A stretch of 64,000 bases of DNA. Source: AP-15 sp963775875 (lineage in GTDB: Bacteria > Pseudomonadota > Alphaproteobacteria > ATCC43930 > CGMCC-115725). This document shows, piece after piece, positions 8,975 to 18,337 of the stretch. The stretch covers positions 124,001 through 188,000 of the forward strand of contig CAVZKP010000022.1 of assembly GCA_963775875.1 (NCBI GenBank), read 5' to 3'. The translations under genes were made by a program, and so were the position numbers. Position 1 is the first letter of the stretch. The number at the start of each line of letters is the position of its first letter. A model generated the notes under the pieces. That model ran no database searches and had not been told where the DNA came from. It was given only the letters and a program-made list of their open reading frames with translations.

Positions 8975-9820
8975 ATGAGCTACAAGGATTTGCTGGTGGT
9001 GCTCGATGCGGCGACGGACGCGCAGGGTCGCGCAGCACTGGCCGCGGCGCTCGCCGAGCGCTTTGCCGCGCATCTGGTCGGTCTCTATTCGATCCCCAGC
9101 GTCGAGCTGCCGCGGCACGCCGCCTATCCCGATCTGGCGATCCTCGAACCGGTCTATCACGAATGGCGCGAGCGGGCGCTCGAGCAGGCCGAGGAAGCGC
9201 GACAGGCATTCGAGCGCGCGGCCCGGCTGCGCGGGCTGTCGAGCGAATGGCGCGCGGTGGCCGAGGGTTGGGAAGCTGACCCCGCTCTGCATGCGCGCTA
9301 TGCCGATCTGGCGATTCTCGGCCAAATCGATCCTGACAGCGAGGAAATGGCGATGATTCGCCCGCGCCCGGAACGGGTGACACTCGCTTCCGGCCGGCCG
9401 ATCCTGATTGTGCCCTATGCCGGGCATTTCGAGACGGTCGGAAAATGCGTGCTGATCGCCTGGGATGCGAGCCGCGAGGCGGCCCGCGCCGTCGGTGACG
9501 CGATGCCGATATTGGCGGCGGCCGATGCCGTGAGGGTGCTGGCGATCGACCCGCAACCGGGGCCGGACGGGCATGGCGAACTCCCCGGCGCCGATATCGC
9601 GCTGCACCTCGCTCGCCACGAGGTCAAAGCCCAGATCGAACGCACCGTCTCCGCCGGGGTCCCGGTCGGCGAATTGCTGTTATCGCGCGCCGCCGATCTC
9701 GGCGCCGATCTCTTGGTGATGGGCGCCTACGGCCATTCACGCGCCCGCGAACTGCTGCTCGGCGGCGCCACCCGCACGATCCTCGCCAGCATGACGATCC
9801 CGGTGCTGATGTCGCATTGA
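8975..9820 (+). CDS. Tandem universal stress protein (UspA family)
   Basis: 281 residues with two Usp folds: residues 1-140 beginning YKDLLVVLDA, and residues 150-281 ending with the ATP-binding signature VMGAYGHSRARELLLGGATR and a final hydrophobic strand. The first half lacks a clear GxxG-GxS ATP motif, as is common in fused Usp proteins. The start is fixed by GGAAGGAGATCG just before the ATG. Usp proteins bind nucleotides and help survival under starvation or hypoxia. No FNR-type box was seen upstream. Confidence 0.88.
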   Translation: MSYKDLLVVLDAATDAQGRAALAAALAERFAAHLVGLYSIPSVELPRHAAYPDLAILEPVYHEWRERALEQAEEARQAFERAARLRGLSSEWRAVAEGWEADPALHARYADLAILGQIDPDSEEMAMIRPRPERVTLASGRPILIVPYAGHFETVGKCVLIAWDASREAARAVGDAMPILAAADAVRVLAIDPQPGPDGHGELPGADIALHLARHEVKAQIERTVSAGVPVGELLLSRAADLGADLLVMGAYGHSRARELLLGGATRTILASMTIPVLMSH

Positions 9821-9895
9821 GGCCCCGCGCGCCCCTCAAATCATGACATATCTTGCAGGCCCCGCCCGCAGCTGACCCTTCGAGGAGGAAACGCC

Positions 9896-10810
9896 ATGCT
9901 CCCGACCCCGGGCTTTCACCATCTTCACCTGAATTCGCTCGATCCCGGCCGCGCGATCGAATTCTACACCCGGCAGTTTCCCAGCACCGCGAGAGGCGAC
10001 TGGGGCGGGTTTGCGGCGCTCAAATCGCCGAACGACGTGCTGGTGCTGTTCACCAAGGTCGACGTGCCGCCGGCGATGGAGCCGCAGAGTGCGATCTGGC
10101 ATTTCGGCTGGCATGTCAGGGATGCCCGTCAGAGCCTCGAAACCTATAAGTCCCATCCAGAAGTCGATCTGTTGCCGCTCTACACCACTGATGAGGGCGG
10201 TTCGGTGCTGATCAGCAGCGACACTTGGCCCAGCATCGGCAATGTGCTCGGCCTGACCAAGGCGCAGATCGCCAATTCCAAGGCCAAAGGCATCCGGCCG
10301 GCGGGTGGCGGCGGGTTCGCCTATATGCGCGGCCCCGACGACGCGTTGGTCGAATATGCCGGCAATCATCCGGCCGAGCGCTTCAACCATGTCCACCTGT
10401 ACCAGGAAGACCCGATCGGCGCGCTCGCATGGTATCAGAGGCATCTGAACGCGCCGCTGCGGCCCGGTTACGCGCCGACGCCCGCCGGTGGCGAGGCCGT
10501 GCGCGGGTCGGATCGCACTTGGCCGGCGCTGAGCCGGGAAGGGATGTTCCGCTCCCCGCGCGCCGGGGTCGAGTTCGGCGATGTGTCGATGATGTGGTAC
10601 GCAAATCAGGGCGACCGGCCGCTGGTCAGCTCGCGCGGCCAGTTGCAGGACCACATAGCGCTGAGCGTCGCCGATCTCGACGCCTGGGCCGACAAGCTCC
10701 GAAGCGAAGGCGTGACCTTCCTCGAAGCGCCCTATCAGCTCGGCGACACCCGCGCGCTGATGATCGAGGGTCCGAGCCGCGAGGCGATCGAGCTGGTCGA
10801 GGTAAGATAA
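9896..10810 (+). CDS. VOC-superfamily (glyoxalase/dioxygenase-fold) protein, two domains
   Basis: 304 residues with a strong ribosome site (GAGGAGGAAACGCC) before the ATG. There are two VOC modules. The first opens with TPGFHHLHLNSLDPGRAIEFY; the second carries ERFNHVHLYQEDPIGALAWYQ and later LQDHIALSVADLDAW with ALMIEGPSREAIELVEV at the end. The His and Glu in each half are in the positions used as metal ligands by glyoxalase I and extradiol dioxygenases. The reaction is not predictable. It lies head to tail with the frameshifted amidase on the other strand. Confidence 0.75.
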   Translation: MLPTPGFHHLHLNSLDPGRAIEFYTRQFPSTARGDWGGFAALKSPNDVLVLFTKVDVPPAMEPQSAIWHFGWHVRDARQSLETYKSHPEVDLLPLYTTDEGGSVLISSDTWPSIGNVLGLTKAQIANSKAKGIRPAGGGGFAYMRGPDDALVEYAGNHPAERFNHVHLYQEDPIGALAWYQRHLNAPLRPGYAPTPAGGEAVRGSDRTWPALSREGMFRSPRAGVEFGDVSMMWYANQGDRPLVSSRGQLQDHIALSVADLDAWADKLRSEGVTFLEAPYQLGDTRALMIEGPSREAIELVEVR

Positions 10811-10836
10811 CCGGCGAGCCCGCGCAGGTTAGGCGG

Positions 10837-12247
10837 CTACGGCGCCGGCTGCGGCTCGCCGGTGGCGCCGAGCGGCACCGCGGCGCGGTCGTGCAGCGCC
10901 GCACCGATCGCGGCGAGCCGGGCATCGCCGCCGGCCGGCGCAATCACGGTGATGCCGGCGGGAAATCGGTCGCCGCGGAAAGGACCCGGAACCGCCAGCG
11001 CGCACAGATCGAGCAGATTGACAAAGTTCGTATAGGTGCCGAGCTCGCTATTCGGCCCGATTGGATCGGCGGTCAGATCGGCGAGGCTGCGCGGCCGCGG
11101 AAAGGTGGGCACGGCGAGCATGTCGACCGAACGCCACACCCCCTCGGTGGCGCGCCGCAACTCGGCCAGGCGATAGAAACCGGCGAAAGCGTCAGCTGCG
11201 GAAAAGCCGACCGCGGCGGCGATGACCTGCCGCGTCACCGGATGCAGTGCCTCGGGCCGGCGCTCGATAAAGTCGCGGATCGCCTGATAGCGCTCGGCCA
11301 CCCACGGGCCGGCATAGAGCAGCTCGGCGGCGGCGAAGAACGGCGCGAAATCGAGCGCGACGATTTCGGCCCCAAGCGACCTCGAGATCCCGCAATGCCG
11401 CGGCAAAAACCTGTTCGGCGAGCCGGTCGCCGCCAAATCGCCGCCCCGCGCGGTCGGGCACGCCGACCCGCAAGTGCTTCGGCACCGCGCCGGGAGATCC
11501 GGGTATCACCGATTTGGAATACGCATCCTGCGGGTCGAACCCGGCCGCTGCGCGGTAGACTGCAAACGCGTCATCCACCGTCAGCGCGAAGATCGAGACG
11601 CAATCGAGGGTGCGGCACGCCGGCACCATGCCGCGGGCCGAAATCGCGCCCAATGTCGGCTTGAGCCCGACGATGTTGTTGAGACCGGCCGGAACTCGTC
11701 CGGAACCGGCCGTGTCGCTGCCGAGGGCAAAGGCGACCAGGCCGCGCGCCACCGCAACCGCCGAGCCCGAACTGGAGCCGCCCGGCGCCATTGCCGGATC
11801 GAACGGATTTTTTGGCACCGGGTGCGGGGTGCGGACCCCGGCGAGACCGGTGGCGAACTGGTCGAGGTTGGTCTTGCCGATCGGGATCGCCCCGGCCGCG
11901 ACCAGCCGCTCGACGGCGGCGGCATTGGCCGGCGGCGTATAGGCAAAGTCCGGGCAGGCCGCTGTCGTCGGCACGCCCGCGACATCGATATTGTCCTTGA
12001 CCGCGAAGGGTACGCCCCACAGCGGCTTGGCGGCGGGGTCGAACCGCCCGAGCGATCGCACCATCGCGCTTGCCCGCGCCTGCGGCACCAGCGAGATGAA
12101 GATGCCCGGATCGTTGGCCGCGGCAATCCGCCGGTAGACCTCCGCGATCACCCGCTGCGGGTCGAGGCCCGCGCCAAAGGCGAGGCGCAAGCCGGAAATC
12201 GTCGGGGCGGCGGGGATCTCGGCCACGCAAATCCGATGGTTGATCAT
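10837..12247 (-). pseudogene. Amidase-signature hydrolase (allophanate-hydrolase-like), frameshifted
   Basis: Two overlapping frames make one protein of about 470 residues. The N-terminal frame (ATG at 12247) has the amidase-signature triad context: Lys in FAVKDNIDVAG, GGSSSGSAVAVARG, and SDTAGSGRVPAGLNNIVGL, the last typical of AtzF-type allophanate hydrolases. The C-terminal frame continues the fold to 10837. The frames join at 11376-11386: removing one base turns DLEVAWGRN into DLESLGAEIVAL, which continues smoothly. The C-terminal domain of full allophanate hydrolases is absent and no urea carboxylase is nearby. The break is either inactivation or, more likely, a sequence error, because three other genes here have similar single-base breaks. 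Confidence 0.75.
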
Positions 12248-12278
12248 GCGGCTGCCGCTAGCATCGCGCGGAACCGCC

Positions 12279-13505
12279 TCAGATCACCCCGCCCTCCTTC
12301 AGTTCGGCGATCTCGCCCGCCGACAGGCCGAGCCAGTCGCCGTAGATCGCGGAATTGTGCTGGCCGATGGTCGGGCTCGGCCGGGTCTCGACCTTGTCGG
12401 TGCCGTGCAGGCGCAGCGGCGTCGTCGGCACCACGATCGGTCCGAGTTCGGGATGGTCGATCCGTTCGAGCATGCCGCGTTGGTGCATGTGCGGGTCGTT
12501 CATGACTTCGGGGGCGTTGCGCACCGGCGCACACGGGACGCGGTATTCCTTGGTGCGGGCGAACACGTCCATCTTGCCGAGGGTCTTGGTCCATTGGGCG
12601 ACCAGCGCGTCGGTTTCTTCGATATGGGCGACGCGGCCGGCATTAGTGGCGAAACGCGGGTCGTCGGCGAGATCCTCGCGGCCCATCGCCTTCAGCAAAT
12701 TCTGGAAATGCGCCTCGGTCACGATGTGGATCGCGACATGCCCGTCTTTCGTCGGAAATACATTGTAGGGCGCGCTGTTGAGCCCGGATTGCCGGTTGCC
12801 GGTGCGCGGCGGGATCTTTCCCGTCCGGTGATAGTATTCGAAGCTGCTGGCCAGGCTCGGATAGACCGTCTCCTGCATCGACACTTCGACGAGCCGGCCG
12901 ACGCCGCTGCGGTCACGGTCGTAGAGCGCGGTGACAACGCCGGCGTAAAGGTGAATGCCGCCCATGAAATCAACCAGGGTCGGGCCGGCCTTGACCGGCG
13001 GGCCGTCCGGGAAGCCGGTCACGCTCATGATCCCCGAGGCCGCCTGGATCGTCATATCCATCGCCAGATTGTCGCGGTCGGGGCCGCTGAGGCCAAAGCC
13101 GGTGCCGGAGGCATAGATCAGGCGCGGGTTCAATTCATGCAATCGGCTCCAGCCGACGCCGAGCCCGTCCATCGTCCCTGGCGAAAAGTTTTCGAGCAAT
13201 ACATCGGCGCGTTCGACCATGCGGAACAGCAATTCGCGGCCGCGCGGCTCCTTCAGGTTCAGCGTCACCGCATGCTTGTTCTGGTTCAGCATCGCAAACG
13301 GCAGGGTGGCGCTCTTGCCCGGCTCGGCCCGGCGGCGCCCGGGCTCGCCGCGCGGCGGCTCGATCTTGATCACAAAGGCGCCGGCCTTGGCCATCAGCAG
13401 GGTCGCATAGGGCCCCTGAAAGATCTGGCCGAAATCGATCACGGTCACGCCCGCCAACGGCATGTTCGCCCGCGCTGGTTTCATCGTCGGTTCGCGCCTC
13501 GTCAC
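12279..13505 (-). CDS. CaiB/BaiF family III CoA-transferase
   Basis: 408 residues of a family III CoA-transferase: LAGVTVIDFGQIFQGPYAT near residue 18, KIEPPRGEPGRRR, NQNKHAVTLNLKEPRGREL, and the catalytic Asp region TLVDFMGGIHLYAG. The C-terminal ends with GDWLGLSAGEIAELKEGGVI. These enzymes move CoA between carboxylic acids through an aspartyl-CoA thioester. The acid used is not evident. The start is a GTG at 13505, with an in-frame ATG at 13484 as an alternative. It diverges from the amidohydrolase gene. Confidence 0.85.
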   Translation of the reverse strand: MTRREPTMKPARANMPLAGVTVIDFGQIFQGPYATLLMAKAGAFVIKIEPPRGEPGRRRAEPGKSATLPFAMLNQNKHAVTLNLKEPRGRELLFRMVERADVLLENFSPGTMDGLGVGWSRLHELNPRLIYASGTGFGLSGPDRDNLAMDMTIQAASGIMSVTGFPDGPPVKAGPTLVDFMGGIHLYAGVVTALYDRDRSGVGRLVEVSMQETVYPSLASSFEYYHRTGKIPPRTGNRQSGLNSAPYNVFPTKDGHVAIHIVTEAHFQNLLKAMGREDLADDPRFATNAGRVAHIEETDALVAQWTKTLGKMDVFARTKEYRVPCAPVRNAPEVMNDPHMHQRGMLERIDHPELGPIVVPTTPLRLHGTDKVETRPSPTIGQHNSAIYGDWLGLSAGEIAELKEGGVI

Positions 13506-13577
13506 ATTGGAAATCTCAGTCGCACACCCTCTTGGTGCGAGTCATGCTAACCTCGGCTCCGCATGGAGGATATGCCA

Positions 13578-14720
13578 ATGAAATACGACGTGATCTCGGC
13601 CGACTGCCATATCGATCTGATCTGGCTGCCGCCCGATCTGTTCACCGCCAATGCGCCCTCGGCATTGAAGGAGCGCATGCCCTATGTCGCCGATGGCGCA
13701 AGGGGCAAGGAATGGGTCACCAAAAACGGCGCCTCGTTCGGGCTGATGAACGGCATGGGCTCGGCCGGCCGCCTCTACGAGCCGGGCAAGATCCACCGCT
13801 CCGATCGGATGGCCTCGACCGGGCTCTATGACGATGGCAAGAAGGGCATCCGCCGCCTGACCGACCCCGATCTGCGGCTCAAGGAGCAGGACCGCGACGG
13901 GGTCCAGGCCGAGGTATTGTACGGCATCCTCGGCGCCACCAACCGCCTCAACGACAACGAGGCGGCCGGCGCCATGCTGGGCATCTACAACGAATGGCTG
14001 GCCGGCTTCTGCAAAGCCCATCCCGAGCGCTTCGCCGGCCTCGCCAACATCCCCAACCACGACACCAAGGCCGCGGTCGCCGAGATCGAGCGCGTCGCCA
14101 AGCGCGGCAATGTGCGCGGCATCGAGATCGCCCGCCGGCACGACATGACCGCGTTGTGGGACCCATGGTGGAACCCGGTGTGGGACGCGATCGCCGCCAG
14201 CGGATTGCCGGTGCATTTCCACACGATCGGCGGACCCGGCCGCGATTTCTCCAAGCTCTCCGGCAAAACCCTGCTCGCCGCCCGCGCCGCCAGCATTTCG
14301 AGCTTTCAGATGCATATGGCCGACGTGCTGATGTCGGTCATCTTTGCCGGCGTGCTCGAACACCGCCCGAACCTCAAGATGGTCATCGGCGAGGCCGGCA
14401 CCGGCTGGATTCCCTATATTCTCGACCGCATGGACGCCGAATGGGAGGACCAGTTCAAGGGGCTCGACCTAAAGATGAAGCCGAGCGATTACTGGCGGCG
14501 CCAGTGCTACGCCACCTATCAGAGCGATCCGGTCGGAGTGAAGCTGCTCGAAGAGCTCGGCGAGGACAACATCATGTGGGGCTCGGATTTCCCGCACCCC
14601 GACGGGGTATGGCCAGATTCGCAGGAATACATCGAGCGCGAGCTCGGCCACCTGCCGGCAGCGACGCGACGCAAGATCGTCTGCGACAACGCCGCCAAGC
14701 TCTACCGTTTCGTGAACTGA
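13578..14720 (+). CDS. Amidohydrolase-2 family (ACMSD-like) metal-dependent hydrolase
   Basis: The start is placed at the ATG at 13578 because GGAGG lies 8 bases upstream; an in-frame ATG at 13563 is possible. The protein has 380 residues. The opening SADCHIDL supplies the metal ligands, and FHTIGGPGR and FWGSDFPHPDG-type motifs (here MWGSDFPHPDGVWPD near the end) supply the other His and Asp. The TIM-barrel family includes decarboxylases and hydrolases of aromatic acids. It diverges from a CoA-transferase and ends at a strong hairpin, consistent with a small catabolic unit of unknown substrate. Confidence 0.82.
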   Translation: MKYDVISADCHIDLIWLPPDLFTANAPSALKERMPYVADGARGKEWVTKNGASFGLMNGMGSAGRLYEPGKIHRSDRMASTGLYDDGKKGIRRLTDPDLRLKEQDRDGVQAEVLYGILGATNRLNDNEAAGAMLGIYNEWLAGFCKAHPERFAGLANIPNHDTKAAVAEIERVAKRGNVRGIEIARRHDMTALWDPWWNPVWDAIAASGLPVHFHTIGGPGRDFSKLSGKTLLAARAASISSFQMHMADVLMSVIFAGVLEHRPNLKMVIGEAGTGWIPYILDRMDAEWEDQFKGLDLKMKPSDYWRRQCYATYQSDPVGVKLLEELGEDNIMWGSDFPHPDGVWPDSQEYIERELGHLPAATRRKIVCDNAAKLYRFVN

Positions 14721-14769
14721 GCCGCTACACTTCAAGCCGCTTCACTTCACTGGTCTCGCCACGCTCGGC

Positions 14770-14796
14770 ACCCTCTCCCGCAATGCGGGAGAGGGT
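14770..14796. terminator. Near-perfect 27-bp hairpin between convergent genes
   Basis: Two 13-base arms (ACCCTCTCCCGCA and its exact complement) around one central base. It lies between the amidohydrolase (plus) and NIPSNAP (minus) genes and can serve as a terminator for both. Its sequence is also typical of dispersed palindromic repeats in GC-rich proteobacteria. I saw no second copy in this window. Confidence 0.6.
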
Positions 14797-14825
14797 TGGA
14801 GTTAGCGGCCGCCGCCGCGTTTGGT

Positions 14826-15449
14826 TCAGTGCAGCGGCGAGAATGCGGCGGGGACGACCAGCATGTTCTCCTGCTTGATCATCATATTCGGCCCGCCGCC
14901 CGACGGTGGCGGCCAGACGCCCTTGGCGCGGGCTTCGTCGCGGATACGGAAGCGGTCGGCGGCGTCCTTGTAGGCCCAGATATGGACCCATTTGTTCAGC
15001 CCGCCCATTTCCGAGTACCAGGCGCCGGCCAATGGCGACAGCTTGGTGCGCTCGGCGATATGGCCGCTCCAGCGGTCGATCACGCCGGGGATCCCGCCGG
15101 GCTTGAAGGTGTAGATGCGGATCTCGTAGAGGCCGCCCAACTGGCGCGGCTCCAGCGCCGGCGAGAATGGCGCCGGCAGAAAGATCTCGCTCTGCTGCTC
15201 GACCACGAATTCGCGAGTGTTGGGCGGCCAGCCCGGCTGCTTTGTCGCCGCCTCGCGCAGGCGGGTGCGCGCCGCCATGTCTTCGTAGGGCCAAACATGG
15301 ATGACGCGATTGAGCGGGCCGACCTCGGTGTGCCAGAAGGCGGCGAGCGGCGAAACCTTGGCCCGCGCCGGCAATGCCTGGCCGAAGCGTTCTTCGAAAG
15401 TGGCGACCGTGCCCGGCTGCAAAGTGTAGGTGCGCATCTCGATGATCAT
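14826..15449 (-). CDS. NIPSNAP family protein, two domains
   Basis: 207 residues with two NIPSNAP repeats: residues 1-100 (MIIEMRTYTLQPGTVATFEE, then HVWPYEDMAARTRLREA) and residues 108-207 (YEIRIYTFKPGGIPGVI, then HIWAYKDAADRFRIRDEA). The repeat of R-x-Y-T near the start and a tryptophan-tyrosine pair before a basic helix is the family signature. NIPSNAP proteins are ferredoxin-like (dimeric alpha/beta barrel). In bacteria they often sit beside catabolic genes, as here, without a known reaction. AGGAACCCGATG precedes the start. Confidence 0.85.
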   Translation of the reverse strand: MIIEMRTYTLQPGTVATFEERFGQALPARAKVSPLAAFWHTEVGPLNRVIHVWPYEDMAARTRLREAATKQPGWPPNTREFVVEQQSEIFLPAPFSPALEPRQLGGLYEIRIYTFKPGGIPGVIDRWSGHIAERTKLSPLAGAWYSEMGGLNKWVHIWAYKDAADRFRIRDEARAKGVWPPPSGGGPNMMIKQENMLVVPAAFSPLH

Positions 15450-15613
15450 CGGGTTCCTCCGTTGCGGGGGTCAGCGCGCGGACGCTAGCCCCTGGCGCCC
15501 CGCTGTCAAGCACGGCGTGCCAGCGACAGGTCCGAGGCGGCCCCGATCGGCGGCCAGTCGAAGGTTCGAGGATCGCTTCGCACCGATTGGGCGCACGCAA
15601 CCGGATCTTGGGG

Positions 15614-16147
15614 TCAGCGCAGGGCCTCGTCGCGGACGACATTGCCACCCATCAGATAGACCAGGTATTCGATCGCAGCGCGCTGGCGTCTGAACGGGAT
15701 GGTTTCAGCGGTAATGCTGTTCGCAACAGTCGCGTTGTCGAACTGATTGGGATAGGCGATTTTGTGGGCGCATTGCGGATAGCTATGCCGGCACCACAGG
15801 CGTACCTTGTTGACATAGCTGATGTTGTTTTCCAGCGCGTCGACGCTGCTGACCGCGAGCGGGCTCATGCACCAGTAATATTGGGGCAGCAGCTCCGGCG
15901 TCACGCCAAGAATAAGCGATCCCTGGAAACACATCTCGCCGGTTGCCGAAATCAGAAATCTGGCGTTCGGCGCGATGTATTTAAGCCCGTCATCGATATA
16001 TTTGATGGTCTCCAGATATCCTGGCTGCCCCGGCAGCGGCGGCCGCCTGGCAAAGGCGACGGAATTGATCGGCGGCGACAATGGCGGTGCGCATGCCGCC
16101 AAGGCGGTCATGATGCCGATGATTGCTAACCCCGCGATCGCTCGCAT
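15614..16147 (-). CDS. Hypothetical lipoprotein (177 aa)
   Basis: The start is the ATG at 16147, which begins a lipoprotein signal: MRAIAGLAIIGIMTALAAC, Cys at residue 19. The frame extends much further upstream but there overlaps the M20 gene on the other strand. The mature part is rich in aromatic residues and has four more cysteines (MCFQGS, YWCMSP, WCRHSYPQC), probably disulfide-bonded in the periplasm. No domain is recognised. It is less GC-rich than its neighbours. It diverges from the M20 hydrolase. Confidence 0.6.
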   Translation of the reverse strand: MRAIAGLAIIGIMTALAACAPPLSPPINSVAFARRPPLPGQPGYLETIKYIDDGLKYIAPNARFLISATGEMCFQGSLILGVTPELLPQYYWCMSPLAVSSVDALENNISYVNKVRLWCRHSYPQCAHKIAYPNQFDNATVANSITAETIPFRRQRAAIEYLVYLMGGNVVRDEALR

Positions 16148-16300
16148 GCGGCCAGTCCCGAGATAATCGCTTAGCGTGCTACGCGGCCGGCAACTTAGTC
16201 CAAATCGGCTACCTGCCGCCAGAATTTCCTGCCATTTGCCTTCTCTCGCCCGACAGCGATAATAAAAAGCGAAAGCGGTTCGCCGTGCAGGGAGAAATCG

Positions 16301-17476
16301 ATGCCGATCATTGCCGAGGTGCGCGCCTATCAGGACGAGCTGACGGCGATCCGCCGCGACATCCACGCCCATCCCGAACTCGCTTTTGCCGAGCGGCGCA
16401 CCGCCGATCTGGTCGCCGCCAAACTCGCCGAATTTGGCTGCGAGGTCGATCGCGGGCTGGCCGGGACTGGCGTTGTTGGCACGATCCGGCGCGGCAATTC
16501 GCCGGCGGCAATCGGCTTGCGCGCCGATATGGACGCATTGCCGATCCAGGAAATGAACGATTTCGCGCATCGCTCGACCGATGACGGCAAGATGCACGCC
16601 TGCGGCCATGACGGCCACACGACGATGCTGCTCGGCGCTGCCAAGTATCTCACCGCGACCCGGAACTTCCAGGGCACCGTGCACCTGATCTTTCAGCCGG
16701 CTGAAGAAGGCGGGGGCGGCGGCCGGGTCATGGTCGAAGAGGGGCTGTTCGCCAAATTTCCGTGCGACGCGGTCTTTGCCCTGCACAACAAGCCCGGGAT
16801 CGCGATCGGGCAAATTGCGGCAAAGGCCGGGCCGCTGCTCGCCGCCTCCGATCGTTGGGATATCCGGATCCGCGGGCACGGCACCCACGCCGCGCACCCG
16901 CATCTCGGCATCGATCCGTTCGTGGTCGGCGCCGAGATCGTGCTGGCGTTGCAGACGATCGTCAGCCGCACCGTCGATCCGCTCGATTCGGCAGTGGTCA
17001 GCCTCGGCTTTATGCGGGGCGGATCGGCCTATAACGCAATCCCAGACACGCTGCATCTCGGCGGTACCGCGCGCAGCTTTCGCCCGCAGGTGCAGGACGC
17101 GATCGAGCGCCGCATCGGCGAGATCGCTCGCGGCATCGCTGCCGCCCACGGCGCCACCGCCGAGGCAGATTATCGCCGCTCCTATCCGCCGACGATCAAC
17201 CATGCCGCCGAGACCGAGTTCGCCGCCGAGGTCGCAGCCGAAATCTGCGGCCGCGATCAGGTCATCCGCGATATCCCGCCGTCGATGGGCGGCGAGGATT
17301 TCTCGTTCATGCTGAATGCGCGGCCGGGGGCGATGCTATGGCTCGGCAACGGCCCGGGCGAGGGCGACTGCTTCCTGCACAACGCGCGTTACGACTTCAA
17401 CGACGACGCCCTGCCGATCGGCGTCAGTTTCCTGGCGCGCCTCGCCGAACGATTCCTTGAAAAAGCCGTCCGCTGA
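16301..17476 (+). CDS. M20-family amidohydrolase (hippurate hydrolase/IAA-amino acid hydrolase type)
   Basis: 391 residues, with GGGAG a few bases before the ATG. The metal-binding motifs of M20D enzymes are intact: KMHACGHDGHTTMLLGAAKYL near residue 100, the catalytic FQPAEEGGGGG, a later HNKPGIAIG, and SMGGEDFSFML near the C-terminus. The dimerisation (lid) domain lies between about residues 185 and 295. These dinuclear-metal enzymes cleave N-acyl amino acids or similar amides. The precise substrate is unknown. It converges with the CitE-like gene, 3 bp apart. Confidence 0.9.
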   Translation: MPIIAEVRAYQDELTAIRRDIHAHPELAFAERRTADLVAAKLAEFGCEVDRGLAGTGVVGTIRRGNSPAAIGLRADMDALPIQEMNDFAHRSTDDGKMHACGHDGHTTMLLGAAKYLTATRNFQGTVHLIFQPAEEGGGGGRVMVEEGLFAKFPCDAVFALHNKPGIAIGQIAAKAGPLLAASDRWDIRIRGHGTHAAHPHLGIDPFVVGAEIVLALQTIVSRTVDPLDSAVVSLGFMRGGSAYNAIPDTLHLGGTARSFRPQVQDAIERRIGEIARGIAAAHGATAEADYRRSYPPTINHAAETEFAAEVAAEICGRDQVIRDIPPSMGGEDFSFMLNARPGAMLWLGNGPGEGDCFLHNARYDFNDDALPIGVSFLARLAERFLEKAVR

Positions 17477-17479
17477 GGC

Positions 17480-18337
17480 TCAGGGCGGGGCGAGGCCCAA
17501 CAGCCGGCGAGCCAGGATCAGGTGCGGGCGGTCGATCATCCTGCCGTCGAGGGCGATCGTGCCGGCATCGGGGTTTTCGGCGAACCGGGCGACCACTTTG
17601 CGCGCCCAGGCGAGTTCGTCGTCGCCGACCGTGAACTCGCGGTTGATCACCGGGATCTGTGCCGGGTGGATCGCCATCTTGGCGGTGAAGCCCGAGCGCC
17701 GGGCGGCAGCGCATTCATCGGCGAGCCCGGTTTCGTCCCGGAAGTCGGTATAGATCGTGTCGATCGGCATGACCCCGGCTGCCGCTGCGGCCAGCAGGCA
17801 TAGCGAGCGCGCGAGGCGATAGACATCGTCATAGGCGCCGTCGAGCCGGCGATTGCTGCCGCCGATACAGGCCGCCAGGTCCTCGGCGCCCCAGGTGATG
17901 CCCTCTAGGCGCGGCGACACCCCGGCGTAGTTACCGAGAGCGAACATCGCGGCCGGCGTTTCCGTCGCGATTGCGACGACCCGGATTGCGCCTGGCGGCA
18001 GCGCCGCCGCAGTCTCGAATGCCGACAGATAATGATCGAGCGTGCGCAACTCCTCGGGCCCGCATTTCGGTAGCAGAATGCCGTCGGGCTTGCCCGGCAC
18101 GGTCGCGGCGAGATCGTCGAGTGCGGCGCCGCTCGCCAGCGGATTGATCCGCACCCAGCGGCGAAACCCGGCCGAGTTGGTCGCATCGAGGAAAGCGCGC
18201 GCCTGGATGCGCGCGACCGGGCGGTTCGCCGGCACCACCGAATCCTCGAGATCGAGGATCAGCGCGTCGGCGCCCGATCGGGGACCGCGTGCGAGCTTGC
18301 GCTCGCTATCGGCGGGAACGAACAGAAACGAGCGCAT
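17480..18337 (-). CDS. CitE-like CoA ester lyase (HpcH/HpaI aldolase family)
   Basis: 285 residues, normal for malyl-, methylmalyl- or citramalyl-CoA lyases. It starts MRSFLFVPADSERKLARG, then ADALILDLEDSVVP, with the Mg-binding Glu in AIATETPAA and Asp in TWGAEDLAACIG. The ATG follows the stop of the MaoC gene directly (TGAATG) and a GGTGGAGGGG ribosome site lies inside that gene, so the two are translationally coupled. Together they could hydrate an enoyl-CoA and cleave the resulting hydroxyacyl-CoA, as in mesaconate or itaconate degradation. The exact acid is inferred, not shown. Confidence 0.87.
   Translation of the reverse strand: MRSFLFVPADSERKLARGPRSGADALILDLEDSVVPANRPVARIQARAFLDATNSAGFRRWVRINPLASGAALDDLAATVPGKPDGILLPKCGPEELRTLDHYLSAFETAAALPPGAIRVVAIATETPAAMFALGNYAGVSPRLEGITWGAEDLAACIGGSNRRLDGAYDDVYRLARSLCLLAAAAAGVMPIDTIYTDFRDETGLADECAAARRSGFTAKMAIHPAQIPVINREFTVGDDELAWARKVVARFAENPDAGTIALDGRMIDRPHLILARRLLGLAPP

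Noticed and set aside
12240..13550. 436-codon plus-strand frame
   Set aside because: Antisense to the CoA-transferase and without motifs.
16148..17203. Minus-strand open frame extending the lipoprotein upstream
   Set aside because: It lies antisense to the M20 hydrolase, has shadow composition, and a good lipoprotein start is at 16147.
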